Shown: positions 1-9,804 of the stretch, piece by piece | How the letters are laid out: each line of letters opens with the position of its first letter | Numbering within the stretch: the stretch's first letter is position 1 | Assembly (NCBI GenBank): GCA_949752745.1 | Contig: OX457029.1 | Span: forward strand, 13,146,039-13,210,038 | Length of the DNA: 64,000 bases | Direction of reading: 5' to 3' | From: Protula sp. h YS-2021 | Lineage: Eukaryota; Annelida; Polychaeta; Sabellida; Serpulidae | The notes under the pieces: generated by a model | Database searches by the model: none | What the model was told of the DNA's origin: nothing | What the model saw: only the letters and a program-made list of their open reading frames with translations | Program-made: the position numbers and the translations under genes

Positions 1-494
1 CGTCTCTCTCTCTCACCCTGTCTGTCACCCTCTCTGCCTCTATCTCTCTCCTCTCTGAAAAGTTTTTGTTGCTCTTTAAGGACAATCACTCCATGCAATT
101 ATATTAAGACAGGAAGCCAGACGCAATTCGTCACGCAGAAAACGTGTCAGAATTGGCCGCATTTTGAGCTTGGCTCACTAGGGGAGAGGGAGGCGGGGAG
201 GCGGGGGAGGCAGCATCCGGTCTGTCACTGGGCCCAAATCATCTGTTGCATTTTTGGCACTTCAATGTCTATCTTACTCACGATTACAGAGCAAATCAAG
301 CATAAATCTCTGTGCGTTTTCCCCCGTTTTCTGGGACAACGATGCAATTAAAATAAAAGATAAAGGGACAAAATCGCGCCAAAATCGAATCAAACGCATG
401 TTTTGCTGTAATCCCTGGTAAACTAATTGCAAATTGAAATAAAAAAAGAAACAAATCAACTCTTTTTTTTTTTTTTTGGACATTTTATGGGTGG
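1..494. other. 3' flank of SMARCAL1, no gene seen
   Basis: The first 60 bases are a CT-rich simple repeat and a T-run lies at 463-478. I find no convincing coding segment here. Further 3' exons or the 3' UTR of SMARCAL1 may lie here or beyond the left edge. Confidence 0.5.
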
Positions 495-547
495 CTAATT
501 AATACAAACCTTAATATAAGATAGTTTAGGAGGGAAAAGAACGGAAC

Positions 548-677
548 CTGTCACATGAACTTCCGGCCTGTTTTGCGCCACTTCCTGCTTCGTTTGCGTC
601 ACTTCAGTCATTTCCTCGTCGAAGTCTTCGATGAAGGACCGCTCAAAGTACTCCATTATCTCGCGCTGTTTGGGATC
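548..677 (-). CDS. SMARCAL1: SMARCAL1 C-terminal exon
   Basis: The reverse strand after the acceptor TGCGTAG reads DPKQREIMEYFERSF..., matching the family's C-terminal DPKQQKIYDLFQKSF segment. It joins the 1026-1113 exon in phase 0. An acidic tail rich in E, D, T and Q follows. The exon either splices at ACAG/GTTCCG (end 548) or reads on 17 more residues to a TAG at 495-497. Neither option is decisive, because the donor is weak. More exons may lie beyond the window. Confidence 0.85.
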
Positions 678-1025
678 CTACGCAAGCAACATTCTTTTTT
701 TACATGATGCATTACTGAAAAGCAGCCGAGACAGGGGGGGGGGGGGCGGGTTTTGGGGGAGGGGGTGAGGGCCGTAAGGAATTTTGTTTTTATATATTTA
801 TTTATTACTGTTATTTTGTTTTATTTATTTTTTATATTTCATTGATTGATTTGTTTTGTTTTTTTTATGTGATGAAGATCAAATTGGAAACCGACCTAAC
901 CAAAATCTTTTTTTTTTATAAGAAACGCACACTTTTGCACAGTAGCAAGACTTATGAGCTCCATTTTCTGAATTCAAAAATGAAATAGATATTAGACCAT
1001 ACAGATTGAGAAATGGAGATGTGAC
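678..1025 (-). other. SMARCAL1: SMARCAL1 last visible intron
   Basis: Intron between the last two recognised exons. It holds a G-run at 735-745 and AT-rich DNA with T-runs at 780-920. No other feature seen. Confidence 0.7.
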
Positions 1026-1113
1026 CTGCATGATTTTGGTGTCAGCCTGGGAGAAGTCATCCTTGCTGAGCCCGGCTCGTCCTAAAACCTGCAACTTCTG
1101 CTGAACCAGAGGC
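1026..1113 (-). CDS. SMARCAL1: SMARCAL1 penultimate exon
   Basis: 88 bp. The acceptor TTTCCAG precedes G-CCT-CTG, so an upstream TG plus this G gives Trp and the family's (W)PLIQEKIKVL-type motif, here PLVQQKLQVLGRAGLS. It then reads KDDFSQADTKIMQ and ends at CAG/GTCACA, phase 0, joining the DPKQ exon. This helix-rich segment follows RecA2 in the family. It is the template of the six partial copies at 1114-1425 and 4968-5303, and it is the only copy continuing into LSKDDF and a usable downstream donor, so it is the functional one. Confidence 0.88.
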
Positions 1114-1425
1114 CTGGAAACATATGACAGCGCTAACATGAAACACTCGCCTAGCAACGAATCACCCCCCCCCCCCATCTCTCTCCCGGCTCGTCCTAAA
1201 ACCTGCAACTTCTGCTGAACCAGAGGCCTGGAAACATATGATAGCGCTAACATGAAACAGTTGCCTAGCAACGAATTTCCGCCCACCTCCCGGACATCTC
1301 TCCTGGTTCGTCACTCCCGGCTCGTCCTAAAACCTCCAGCTTCTGCTAAACCAGAGGCTTGGAAACATACGTCAGCTCCGATGTGAAACAGTCGCCTAGC
1401 AATGAATTTCCGCCCTTCCTCACCT
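1114..1425 (-). repeat. Tandem partial copies of SMARCAL1 penultimate exon
   Basis: Units repeat about 65 bp of 3' intron plus the first ~45 bp of the 1026-1113 exon. Exon-start equivalents fall at 1113 (real), 1227 and about 1357, so the periods are 114 and about 130 bp. The 1227 copy keeps the intact acceptor TTTCCAG/GCCTCTGG. In the 1357 copy this is TTTCCAAG. Copies stop at the GAGCCGGG point of the exon and lack the rest of it. The 114-bp period keeps the reading frame open through the copy into the real exon. Confidence 0.85.
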
Positions 1426-1601
1426 CACTCAGTGTTGTCAGTGAAGATTTTCCAATGAAATTACGGACAAGTGCTTAAAAAAGAACGCCAGGCTATAAAA
1501 AGGTACCACAAAAAGTACCCTTCCATATGTATTTTTATATCAGTAAATGTTGTTTTATAGAAAGATGCATATAACATTTATATGTATAAATATATAAATA
1601 A

Positions 1602-1680
<79 letters not shown>

Positions 1681-2609
1681 TTCGATGCACAATATGAAAG
1701 GATTGGAAGATGCAGCGCGTACAAACTTAGCGTGACAGACAGACGCACGGACAGACAGACACTGCAATTTTAATAGTTTAAATTGAGCCAACAGTTAGTA
1801 AATATTAAGTGAAAACATGCTTTTAACATCTGTTTAATTGCTCATTAAAAGATAAAAGTATATAAACCTGCGTTGACTTGAAAAAAAGTACAAAAGGTAC
1901 TCTGACTTTAAAAAAAGTATAACAAGCATGTCCAGGGACATGGTGACCAGCCGTGACCTACAGAATATATATCCAAGAATCACAGACAAAATCATGATCA
2001 AATTGGCAGACAGCGGTTACGAAAAAAACCGTAACTGAATGGAGAAAATATTCGCTCACTTGCTCGGTGTAGTTGTGGCTGATGAGGAGTCATTCTTTCA
2101 ATTCTTTCATAAGGGGACAAGAATACCAAGCGTGTAGTGAAAAGACCAAACACAGGGAATAATTTCGGGAAAAGCAGTGGTAGAAGAGGCAAATGCAAGA
2201 TCTAATGTCGTGTTAGAGTGTGTGGTGGGATTACATACAATCTGATTAGTTGAAGGAAAATACTCTAATGTGTAAACACTCAAAGAAAATTACTTTGATA
2301 ATTACTCTAATGTGTAAACACTCAAAGAGTGCAGTTGAAATGAACTCCTTGGACAACACTTCATGTATGTTTTTTAGATCAAAAGCAAGGCCATGCGGAG
2401 GTCGTCGACATTCTGTTGAAACGAACTGGTCACATCTCAGTATGGGATGAAAGCCATCTATTAAAAATTTTTTGTTATCATCGTCGGCTGTTAAACGGCT
2501 TTCAGCCAATGCGATAATGTCACACGCAAGATAGTTGTCATCACAGCGTACCAAATCAAAATGAGCGGCCATACTCAAAATTGTATGAGAAGAAGCAATT
2601 TGAAAATTA
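1426..2609. other. SMARCAL1 intron with (TA)n microsatellite
   Basis: A TA dinucleotide run occupies about 1600-1677. A GACAGACAGACG tract follows near 1735-1760. Near 2252-2335 a CTCTAATGTGTAAACACTC motif occurs twice. No coding segment supported. Confidence 0.6.
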
Positions 2610-4895
2610 GACACAAAAAAAATAAAAAAATGTCCCCCATTTGGTCAATTTTTTTCGGATCGCCAAAATGAGTAATTTTTCAAAAGAAGCCTACCTAGGG
2701 AGTATTCGTGAAAAATTTGAAGAAAATTTGATCAAAACTGTAAGAGAAGAAGCATTTTGAAAATTGGCAACCACAAAATTACAAATGTCCCCCATTTGGC
2801 CAATTTTTGGCGGATCGCCAAAAAAAAACAATTTTTCAAGAGAGGTCTACCTTGAGAACAACTATCAAACATTGGAAAGGAATCCGATCAAAATTGTGGG
2901 AGAAGAAGCAATTTGAAAATTTGACACCAAAAAATTAAAAAATGTCCCCCATTTGGCCAATTTTTGGCGGATCGCCAAAATAAGTAATTTTTCAAGAGAG
3001 ATCTACCTTGAGAACAACTATCAAAAATTGGAAAGGAATCCGATCAAAATTGTGCGAGAAGAAGCAATTTGAAAATTGTAGACCAAATAATTTAAAAATG
3101 TCCCCCATTTGGCCAATTTTTGGCGGATCGCCAAAATAAGTAATTTTTCAAAATAGGTCTACCTAGGGAATATGGATGCAAAATTTGAAGAAAATCTGAT
3201 CAAAATTGTGGGAGAAGAAGCATTTTGAAAATTGGCAACCACAAAATTACAAATGTCCCCCATTTGGCCAATTTTTTGCGGATCGCCAAAAAGAGTAATT
3301 TTCAAGACAGGTCTACCTTGAGAACAACTATCCAAAATTGGAAAAGAATCCGATGAAAATTGTGCGAGAACAAGGGATTTGAAAATTTGACACCAAAAAA
3401 TTAAAAAATGTCCCCCATTTAGCCAATTTTTGGCGGATCGTCAAAATGAGTAATTTTTGAAAAGAGGCCTACCTTGGGAATATTCGTGCAAAATTTGAAG
3501 AAAATCTGATCAAAAATGTGGGATAAGAAGCATTTTGAAAATAGGCAACCTCAAAATTACAAATGTCCCCCATTTGGCCAATTTTTGGCGGATCGCCAAA
3601 AAGAATAATTTTTCACGACAGGTCTACATTGAGAACAACTATCCAAAATTGGAAAGGAATCGATCAAAATTGTGGGAGAAGAAGCAATTTGAAAATTTGA
3701 CACCAAAAAATTAAAAAATGTCCCCTATTTAGCCAATTTTTGGCGGATCGCCAAAATGAGTAATTTTTCAAAAAAGGTCTACCTAGGGCATATTCGGGTA
3801 AAATTTGAGAGGAATCCGATCAAAACTGAAGGAGAAGAAGCATTTTGAAAATTGGCAACAGAAAAATTTGAAATGCCCCCCATTTGGCCATTTTTTTGCG
3901 GAGCGCCAAAAAAAATAATTTTTTTTAAGAGAGGTATACCTAGAGAACATTCGTGTAAAATTTGGTGAAAATCTAATCAAAATTGTGGGAGAAGAAGCAT
4001 TTTGAAAATTGGCAACCACAAAATTACAAATGTCCCCCATTTGGCCAATTTTTGGCGGATTGCCAAAAAAAGTAATTTTTCAAGAGAGATGTACCTTGAG
4101 AACAACTATCAAAAATTGGAAAGGAATCCGATCAAAATTGTGCGAGAAGAAGCAATTTGAAAATTGCAGACCAAAAAATTTAAAAATGTCCCCCATTTGG
4201 CCAATTATTGGCGGATCGCCAAAATAAGTAATTTTTCGAAATAGGTCTACCTAGGGAATATGGGTGCAAAATTTGAAGAAAATCGGATCAAAATTTGTGG
4301 GAGAAGAAGCATTTTGAAAATTGGCAACCACAAAATTACAAATGTCCCCCATTTGGCCAATTTTTGGCGGATCGCCAAAAAGAGTAATTTTTCAAGACAG
4401 GTCTACCTTGAGAACAACTATCCAAAATTGGAAAGGAATCCGATCAAAATTGTGGGAGGAGAAGCAATTTGAAAATTTGACACCAAAAAATTAAAAAATG
4501 TCCCCCATTTGGCCAATTTTTAGCGGATCGCCAAAATGAGTAATTTTTCAAAAGAGGTCTACCTAGGGCATATTCGTGTAAAATTTGAGAGGAATCCGAT
4601 CAAAACTGAAGGAGAAGAAGCATTTTGAAAATTGGCAACCGAAAAATTTGAAATGCCCCCCATTTGGCCAATTTTTGGCGGAGCGCCAAAAAAAATAATT
4701 TTTAAAGAGAGGTTTACCTAGAGAACATTCGTGTAAAATTTGAGAGGAATCCGATCAAAACTGAAGGAGAAGAAGCATTTTAAGTAAAAGTTTACACACG
4801 TACATACACACGTACATACGTACATACGTACATACGGACGACGGATACCCCTCTATTGATAAGATAAGACCAGCCCGACATAGTCGGCTGGTCTA
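2610..4895 (+). repeat. 155-bp satellite array with hairpin terminus, pearl/Helitron-like
   Basis: About 14 head-to-tail units share a core with the word GGCGGATCGCCAAAA at roughly 2657, 2811, 2968, 3124, 3279, 3434, 3590, 3743, 3899, 4055, 4211, 4368, 4523 and 4678. The period is 154-156 bp. At least four variant types recur. The GAGCGCC variants at 3899 and 4678 are nearly identical and 780 bp (five units) apart, so there is higher-order structure. The array ends in a CGTACATA-type tetranucleotide tract (4796-4850), then a hairpin CCAGCCCGACATAGTCGGCTGG followed by TCTAAAA. Core repeats plus tetranucleotide tract plus terminal hairpin is the layout of pearl/DINE-type Helitron-like elements. 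That assignment is inference. Open frames in this stretch are satellite read-through. Confidence 0.85.
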
Positions 4896-4967
4896 AAAAA
4901 GTACGATATTCCGAAACACTCCAAAAAGGTACAATACTTTTTTTAAGTACGGTCTGGCAACACCTCT

Positions 4968-5303
4968 CCCTCCCGGTTCCCGCTTACAACCTCCAGGTTC
5001 TCCTGAACCAGAGGCCTGGAGAGATACGTCAGCGACGATATGTAACGGTCGCCTAGCAACGAATTTCCGCCCCTCCCCTATCCCCACCTCTCTCCCGGCT
5101 CCTCCCCAAACCTTCAGCTTCTGTTGTACCAGACGCCTGGAGAGATACGTCAGCGACGATATGTAACGGTCGCCTAGCAACGAATTTCCGCGCCCTCTCC
5201 TAACCCCACTCCCGGCTCCCCCCTAAAACCTCCAGCTTCTGCTGAACCAGAGGTCTGAAAACAAACGCCAGCGCTGATATGAAACAGTTGCCTAGCAACG
5301 AAT
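4968..5303 (-). repeat. Second cluster of SMARCAL1 exon copies
   Basis: Three more copies of the penultimate-exon boundary unit, with exon-start equivalents at 5015, 5136 and 5254 (periods 121 and 118 bp). All three keep an AG acceptor (TCTCCAG, TCTCCAG, TTTTCAG) before a diverged CCTCTGG-type exon start. They share the 3' intron word GTTGCTAGGC with the 1114-1425 cluster. The 155-bp satellite lies between the clusters, as if it had inserted into one longer array. Confidence 0.82.
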
Positions 5304-5865
5304 TCTTTTTTTTTGGGGGGGGGGGGAGGGAGAGAGGGTTGTCAGAAAAAGAAAATAACACAAAGTGAAGAAGCAAGAAACTTAACGTCATTACAATGAA
5401 GCAGGGCTGACTCGATTCCCTTTCCAACTCGTTTCTCAGCCAGAAAGGCTTAAAACAGGCGTAAAACAGACACGGACACGCGCAAATGCTGACAAACTTA
5501 AGACATACGTGAAAAACAAATCCATGTCGCACATTTGTTAGCCATTTTGGAGAATTGGGTGTCAAAGTAAATAAAACTTAACGAAAAGACTCATCAGAAA
5601 TGTGCAGCCCAAGGAATCTCTGGCCATAAATATTTAAATATTCAGACAACGAAATACCATAATAGCAGAAACCGTTTGTTGTCACTGTTAAAAGAAACGA
5701 CCTTCAGGTAAAAAACAACGTACGTCTGACTTCCTAAAACTAGAGCAGTGTGCATAGTTCACATATTCCCCACAGGCCCCCATCAATTAAACACGGTCAC
5801 CCATGTAAACCTTAGCCATAGCACAAACTGAACAATACACTAGGGACGCCGTCTATAATACGTCC
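5304..5865. other. Intronic stretch, nothing recognised
   Basis: A T/G homopolymer junction lies at 5306-5330, then unique-looking DNA. No SMARCAL1 exon or other coding similarity seen on either strand. Confidence 0.5.
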
Positions 5866-6185
5866 ACTTTCCTTGGGCCACCCTGGCCCATTTACAATAC
5901 CGATCCTTGTAAGTACCAATAGAAGCTACACACCAAGTTTTATTAAAATCCCTGCCGTTGTTCTTGAGACATCGTGTTAACAATAGTCAATCAAGCGTTG
6001 AAATTCTCTAAGTCCAGCTGGTGCATTTTCCTTGGACGAACCTGGCCCATTTACTTTACCGATCTCTGTTGTTCCCATAGAAGCTACATACCAAGTTTCA
6101 TTAAAAAACCTTGCAGCAGTTTTTAAGTTACGTGTTAACAAGCTATTGATGACAGACCGACACACGGTCGATCGCACATCATGAG
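5866..6185. repeat. Two-unit ~160-bp interspersed repeat with GACAGACC end
   Basis: CCTGGCCCATTTAC recurs at about 5886 and 6046. The words around it (CCTTGG..., GAAGCTACA.ACCAAGTTT, ATTAAAA) are conserved between the two units. The second unit ends with GACAGACCGACACACGGTCGATCG, a partly palindromic end. The layout resembles the other short-core repeat families in this window. Confidence 0.65.
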
Positions 6186-6755
6186 AAAGGCACTGAACAT
6201 TTTGATCTCAGCAGCCAAATGTATCTAGTGCAGCTTGTGGGTAACGACCGCATCAACCTGAACTAAAAAAAAAATTCTTCCACTTTCTTCCTGTTTCTTG
6301 CTTTTTTTTTGCCACAGTTAAAAAAATGGATCTTGGCAGGTGCTGGATTTTGTGCTATAATTGAACTTAGGGTCCAGCCTTCAAGAACACTTCTTCCCGC
6401 CCCCGACTAAGTTAAGGCTCTGTTACATGTCCCCCTCCCTCCCCCCTCCCCCCTCCCCCCCCCCCCCAAGGAAATCAAACAAGACCTATCGTCGGGTTTT
6501 GATCCCAGTGCACTGGCAACGGAATATGTTCCAAAAGCCAGAAAAGACTCATACCATAAAAGCTTTCTGCAACACTAGGGATGAAGCATAACAGTTTTGT
6601 GTGTGTGTGTCTGTAATCCGGGTCGCATCATGGCCTGGCTGTTAATCTGTTGTAGTTAGTGTCAACACAGAGTGTTTGCATTCCCTGCTCGTCACAACCA
6701 CCTTCCAGCCAGACTTCTGTTTCTCGACGCTCCTCAATGATAATTAAACACAGGG
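6186..6755. other. Intronic stretch, nothing recognised
   Basis: Contains A- and T-runs, a C-rich block at 6429-6470 and a GT run at 6598-6612. No supported gene. Open frames over the C-rich block are compositional. Confidence 0.5.
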
Positions 6756-7163
6756 CCGGGGAGGGGGCGGGGGGTAAGGCGGGGTGGAGCAGGACTGGAT
6801 GGGGGGCAGGGGCGGGACTGGGTGGGGAGGGGACAAGTCTGTGAAGGAGGGCGTAGGACTAGGTGGGAGCAGGGCTGGGTATGGAGGGAGCAAAGCTGGG
6901 TGGGGCAAGGCTGAGTGGGAAGTAAACCTTTTATAAGTAGAATACGACTACGTGGCTGGGTGAGCAGACCAAGGGGGCAGGGCTGGGTAGAAAGCAGGGC
7001 TGGGTGAGCAGACTAGGGGGGGGGCAGGGCTGGGAGAGCAGGCTAGGGGGCAGGGCTGGGTGGGTAGCAGGGAAAGGTTAGCAGACTAGGGGCAGGACTG
7101 GGTAGGCAGCAGGGTGGGTGAGCAGACTAGGGGGGGGGGGGCAGGGCTGGGTGAGCAGGCTAG
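6756..7163. repeat. G-rich minisatellite ending in assembly gap
   Basis: Degenerate units of the type GGGGCAGGGCTGGGTGAGC followed by AGACTAGG, roughly 30-40 bp each, increasingly regular toward the gap. Such G-rich arrays commonly break assemblies, which probably explains the following Ns. Confidence 0.8.
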
Positions 7164-7363
7164 NNNNNNNNNNNNNNNNNNNNNNNNNNNNNNNNNNNNN
7201 NNNNNNNNNNNNNNNNNNNNNNNNNNNNNNNNNNNNNNNNNNNNNNNNNNNNNNNNNNNNNNNNNNNNNNNNNNNNNNNNNNNNNNNNNNNNNNNNNNNN
7301 NNNNNNNNNNNNNNNNNNNNNNNNNNNNNNNNNNNNNNNNNNNNNNNNNNNNNNNNNNNNNNN
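7164..7363. other. Assembly gap (200 N)
   Basis: Exactly 200 Ns, a conventional gap size, so the true length may be unknown. It lies inside the SMARCAL1 interval where roughly 250 codons are missing. Confidence 0.99.
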
Positions 7364-7650
7364 GAATCAATCCATTAACCAGTAGGCGCGTGAGACTACC
7401 GTAGGTACGCTAAGTACAGCGTCGATTATGAAAAATCCGCAATTTTGTCAATTTAAGTCCCATCCTGAAAATTCTTGGTTACCGCACTGCGGAAGGGTCC
7501 AGAGAAGCCGTGAACAAAATTTGAAACGAATCCATCTATCAATGCGACCTGTAGGCGCACGAGACTGAAGCGGGACAGACGGACAGACAGACGGCAGGAC
7601 GAACAGATCGAAAAGTTGAAAACTATATCCTTCCGTTCCACGGGGGATAA
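7364..7650. repeat. Interspersed repeat with GACAGACGGACAGACAGACGG tract
   Basis: The near-repeat GTAGGCGCGTGAGACT / GTAGGCGCACGAGACT occurs at about 7381 and 7551 (~170 bp apart). A GACAGACGGACAGACAGACG tract, a common end signature of short-core repeat families here, follows at 7575-7595. No coding content seen. Confidence 0.55.
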
Positions 7651-8265
7651 TGTAGAATTTTTACGGGGGAGGGGAGTGCTATTGCAAACAGGCTCCCTGA
7701 CTGCCGTTATTTCATTAGCCTAAGACAAGCACAAGAAGGTACTGTAAACAAAAATGTCGTTGAACTTTATCCTGACAGATACAGTGACTGCTTGTGGACA
7801 CAACTTTTTTTTTTATTTCGAACTACTTAAGCCGCAATATTTTCCACCAGTTACTTTTAACAAGGATGGATACATTCATTTATTTATTTTTGTGTCCTTC
7901 CAAACAGTTTTCACTATATGGTTGTGGTCGGAGGGGACATATGGGAGATACTACTATCTACCAACACAGCAAATATATATATATATACATATATGTTACA
8001 GCGGATCTGTCAAATCAGCTCTGTAAAGTTGCTGGTTCACTTGGAATAACATTTCAACTCTGGGTAATGACAATTGTATTTTTCTTACCCCACAACTTCC
8101 AAGTTACGAGAATTAACAAAAACGCCCGATTTTTTATTGGATGATGATTTCAGCACATCAAATAAGTAACTTCAGACCGATGTTCTATAAAAAGGCAAAA
8201 AATCGACAAAAAATCAAATAAGTAAAAAATAATAAGTAACAAAAAAAAAAAATAAATAAATAAAT
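7651..8265. other. Intronic stretch, nothing recognised
   Basis: AT-rich, with a short TA run at 7974-7992 and an A/AAAT tract at 8238-8270. No exon of SMARCAL1 found on the reverse strand. Confidence 0.5.
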
Positions 8266-8505
8266 AAATACGATCTGCTAATTGATGACATTATTGAAGC
8301 AAAGCAGTCAGTTGCAAAAACACATCTATTACTTTGTGGTGATGTGCAGAAAGTGTAAGAAAAAATCAGATTCGAAAGAACCCACTTTATATTATATAAT
8401 GTGGCTTTAGAAAATTTGTATGACACCATTAAGCGAGCCCATGTAGCCACAGATCATGGTGGTCGAGACAGCATGAGAAGGGAAATTGGCAAATGGTGTG
8501 TAAAT
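8266..8505 (+). pseudogene. Integrase-like (KRBA2/Ginger type) fragment in SMARCAL1 intron
   Basis: The forward strand reads DDIIEAKQSVAKTHLLL..., then a stop (TAA at 8356), then in the same frame RFERTHFILYNVALENLYDTI and KRAHVATDHGGRDSMRREI. The segment 'EnLyDtIkrAHvatdHGGRD' matches the zinc-binding region upstream of the integrase core in KRAB-A domain-containing protein 2-like and related transposon-derived integrases. No catalytic DDE core follows. It lies antisense to SMARCAL1, inside the intron downstream of the motif II exon, so it is probably an inserted, 5'- and 3'-truncated transposon or retrocopy fragment with at least one stop. Confidence 0.6.
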
Positions 8506-8789
8506 AGCCTATTTCATAGACATATTCCTATGCCGTTTCTGCTTTATCATTTCAGCGGAACTGTCAAGTTTTGGAGCTCTAAAACCAGCGGCTTTACAAA
8601 GCCGCTGAAAATTCTAGCAGCTTTGCAACCAAGTGAACCAGAAAATTTCAGCTGTATATATATACAGCTGTATTTGAAAATGACCAATCCTGTCGAACGC
8701 ATATTTTTTCGAATGTACCGCGACACATTTAGAAACCCCGTAGTTTTTTTTTTCGTATCGTTATTTAGGATCGAAGCATTAAGTGTTAC

Positions 8790-8855
8790 CTTGAGTAGCG
8801 GTAGAGCTGCTTGGGTTCTGGCAGTTTTGACATTTTTCAGCGAATGAGATTCATC
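8790..8855 (-). CDS. SMARCAL1: SMARCAL1 exon carrying helicase motif II (DESH)
   Basis: 66 bp, 22 codons, phase 0 at both ends. The acceptor AG precedes GAT-GAA-TCT-CAT and the donor is AAG/GTAACA. The translation DESHSLKNVKTARTQAALPL ends in LK. It aligns residue for residue with the family's [22 protein letters not shown]. D and E of DESH are the Walker B/motif II residues for ATP hydrolysis. This is the last exon I can place before the missing helicase region. The next expected segment (SGTP motif III) is not found down to 1113. Confidence 0.9.
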
Positions 8856-9069
8856 CTAAAACGTCAAACAAACACAGCTTCTCAAGCGAGACGTCTTACA
8901 GTTCTGAAATTGGTTAAAAATTAAAAGTCAGGAAGAGTTTAAGTGGGATAGCGGAAACCTGGACCTGTTGCTTGCAAAGCGAGAACTCTTGTCACGGAGA
9001 GGCGCCCTGTCTCTCTGACCGCGACCACCCAAACCCTTCCGTCACCCACTCCCCTCGCCGAAGCAATGG

Positions 9070-9745
9070 AAACTCAGTATGACGACGATCTGGAAGCCAA
9101 GTTCCTGTCTGAGCTGATGACCAGGCCCGGGGGAGGGGGAGGGGGATGAGTGGGGAATGTGGGGGCGGAGGGGGTGGGCCGTGGGATGGTTATGGGGAAG
9201 GGGGTGTGGCGGTGGGGGAAGGGACACACGCACCATAACAATTAAGCTGAAGTCAGCCTGACGCAGCTCGTGCTGGGATCGACCTTCAGGTTCTTTGGGG
9301 GGGGGGGGGGAGGGGTTGTAAGTGGGGTGTGAGGGTGGAATACGGGATGTTGGGTGGGGGGGAAGAACGCTGGGAAGGGGCAGTAACTAACTATAACAAC
9401 GACCTGGAACCCAGCCTGCTGCAGCTCTTCCTTGCGTTTGGCCATCAGTTTCGGGGGTGGAAGGTGGGTGGTGGGGGGGGGGCGAATACGGAAGTGCTGG
9501 TTGGGGTGTGGGGCGGAGGTCAAGAGGGCACTCTCCACAACAACCCAGAAGCAACGTACAGCAGCTCCTGCTTGCGCTTGACCATCAGGTTCTTGGACGT
9601 GTGGGGACGTTTGGAATGTGGGACGTTTTGTTTTCGGGATGGGGGTGTAGGGGAAGGGGGCAGGAACTCACAATATCAACGACCCGGAAGCCAGTCTTCC
9701 ACAGCTCCTCCTTGTGCCTGACCATCAGATTCTGGGGGGAATGTG
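9070..9745 (-). repeat. Tandem partial copies of SMARCAL1 RecA1 exon end
   Basis: Five degenerate copies of the last ~60 bp of the 9805-9966 exon, with its donor, lie at about 9078-9128, 9237-9297, 9387-9448, 9531-9596 and 9666-9733. Spacings are ~159, 150, 144, 135 and 130 bp to the real exon. Translations include LMVRHKEELWKTGFRVVDI and LMAKRKEELQQAGFQVVVI against the real LMVKHKEELREAGFRVIVM. Several keep donor-like GTGAGT or GTTAGT. The 9666 copy also has an acceptor-like CCCCCCAG just upstream. Divergence grows with distance from the real exon. G/C-rich linkers separate the copies. Confidence 0.88.
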
Positions 9746-9804
9746 AGGGGCAGACGTGTAAGTGTGGGGGGGGGGGAGGGGGAGGGCGGTGAGAGGGCAC
9801 TTAC

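Noticed and set aside
1600..1677. TA run as a regulatory or origin signal
   Set aside because: Plain dinucleotide microsatellite; nothing else supports a function.
2610..4800. Several open frames of 60-85 codons on both strands
   Set aside because: All are read-through of the 155-bp satellite; the same peptides recur unit by unit.
4850..4895. Rho-independent-like terminator hairpin
   Set aside because: The hairpin followed by T/A is the terminus of a repeat family in an animal genome, not a bacterial terminator.
6361..7163. Proline- or glycine-rich open frames
   Set aside because: Produced by C/G-rich simple DNA; no start context, motif or conservation.
5304..8789. Missing SMARCAL1 RecA2 exons by eye
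   Set aside because: I looked for SGTP, FAHH, DGST and HRIGQ coding words on the reverse strand and found none I could defend.
9242..9800. Overlapping proline/glycine-rich frames on both strands as a gene
   Set aside because: They mix G-rich linkers with copies of the SMARCAL1 exon end; best explained as intronic duplicated DNA.
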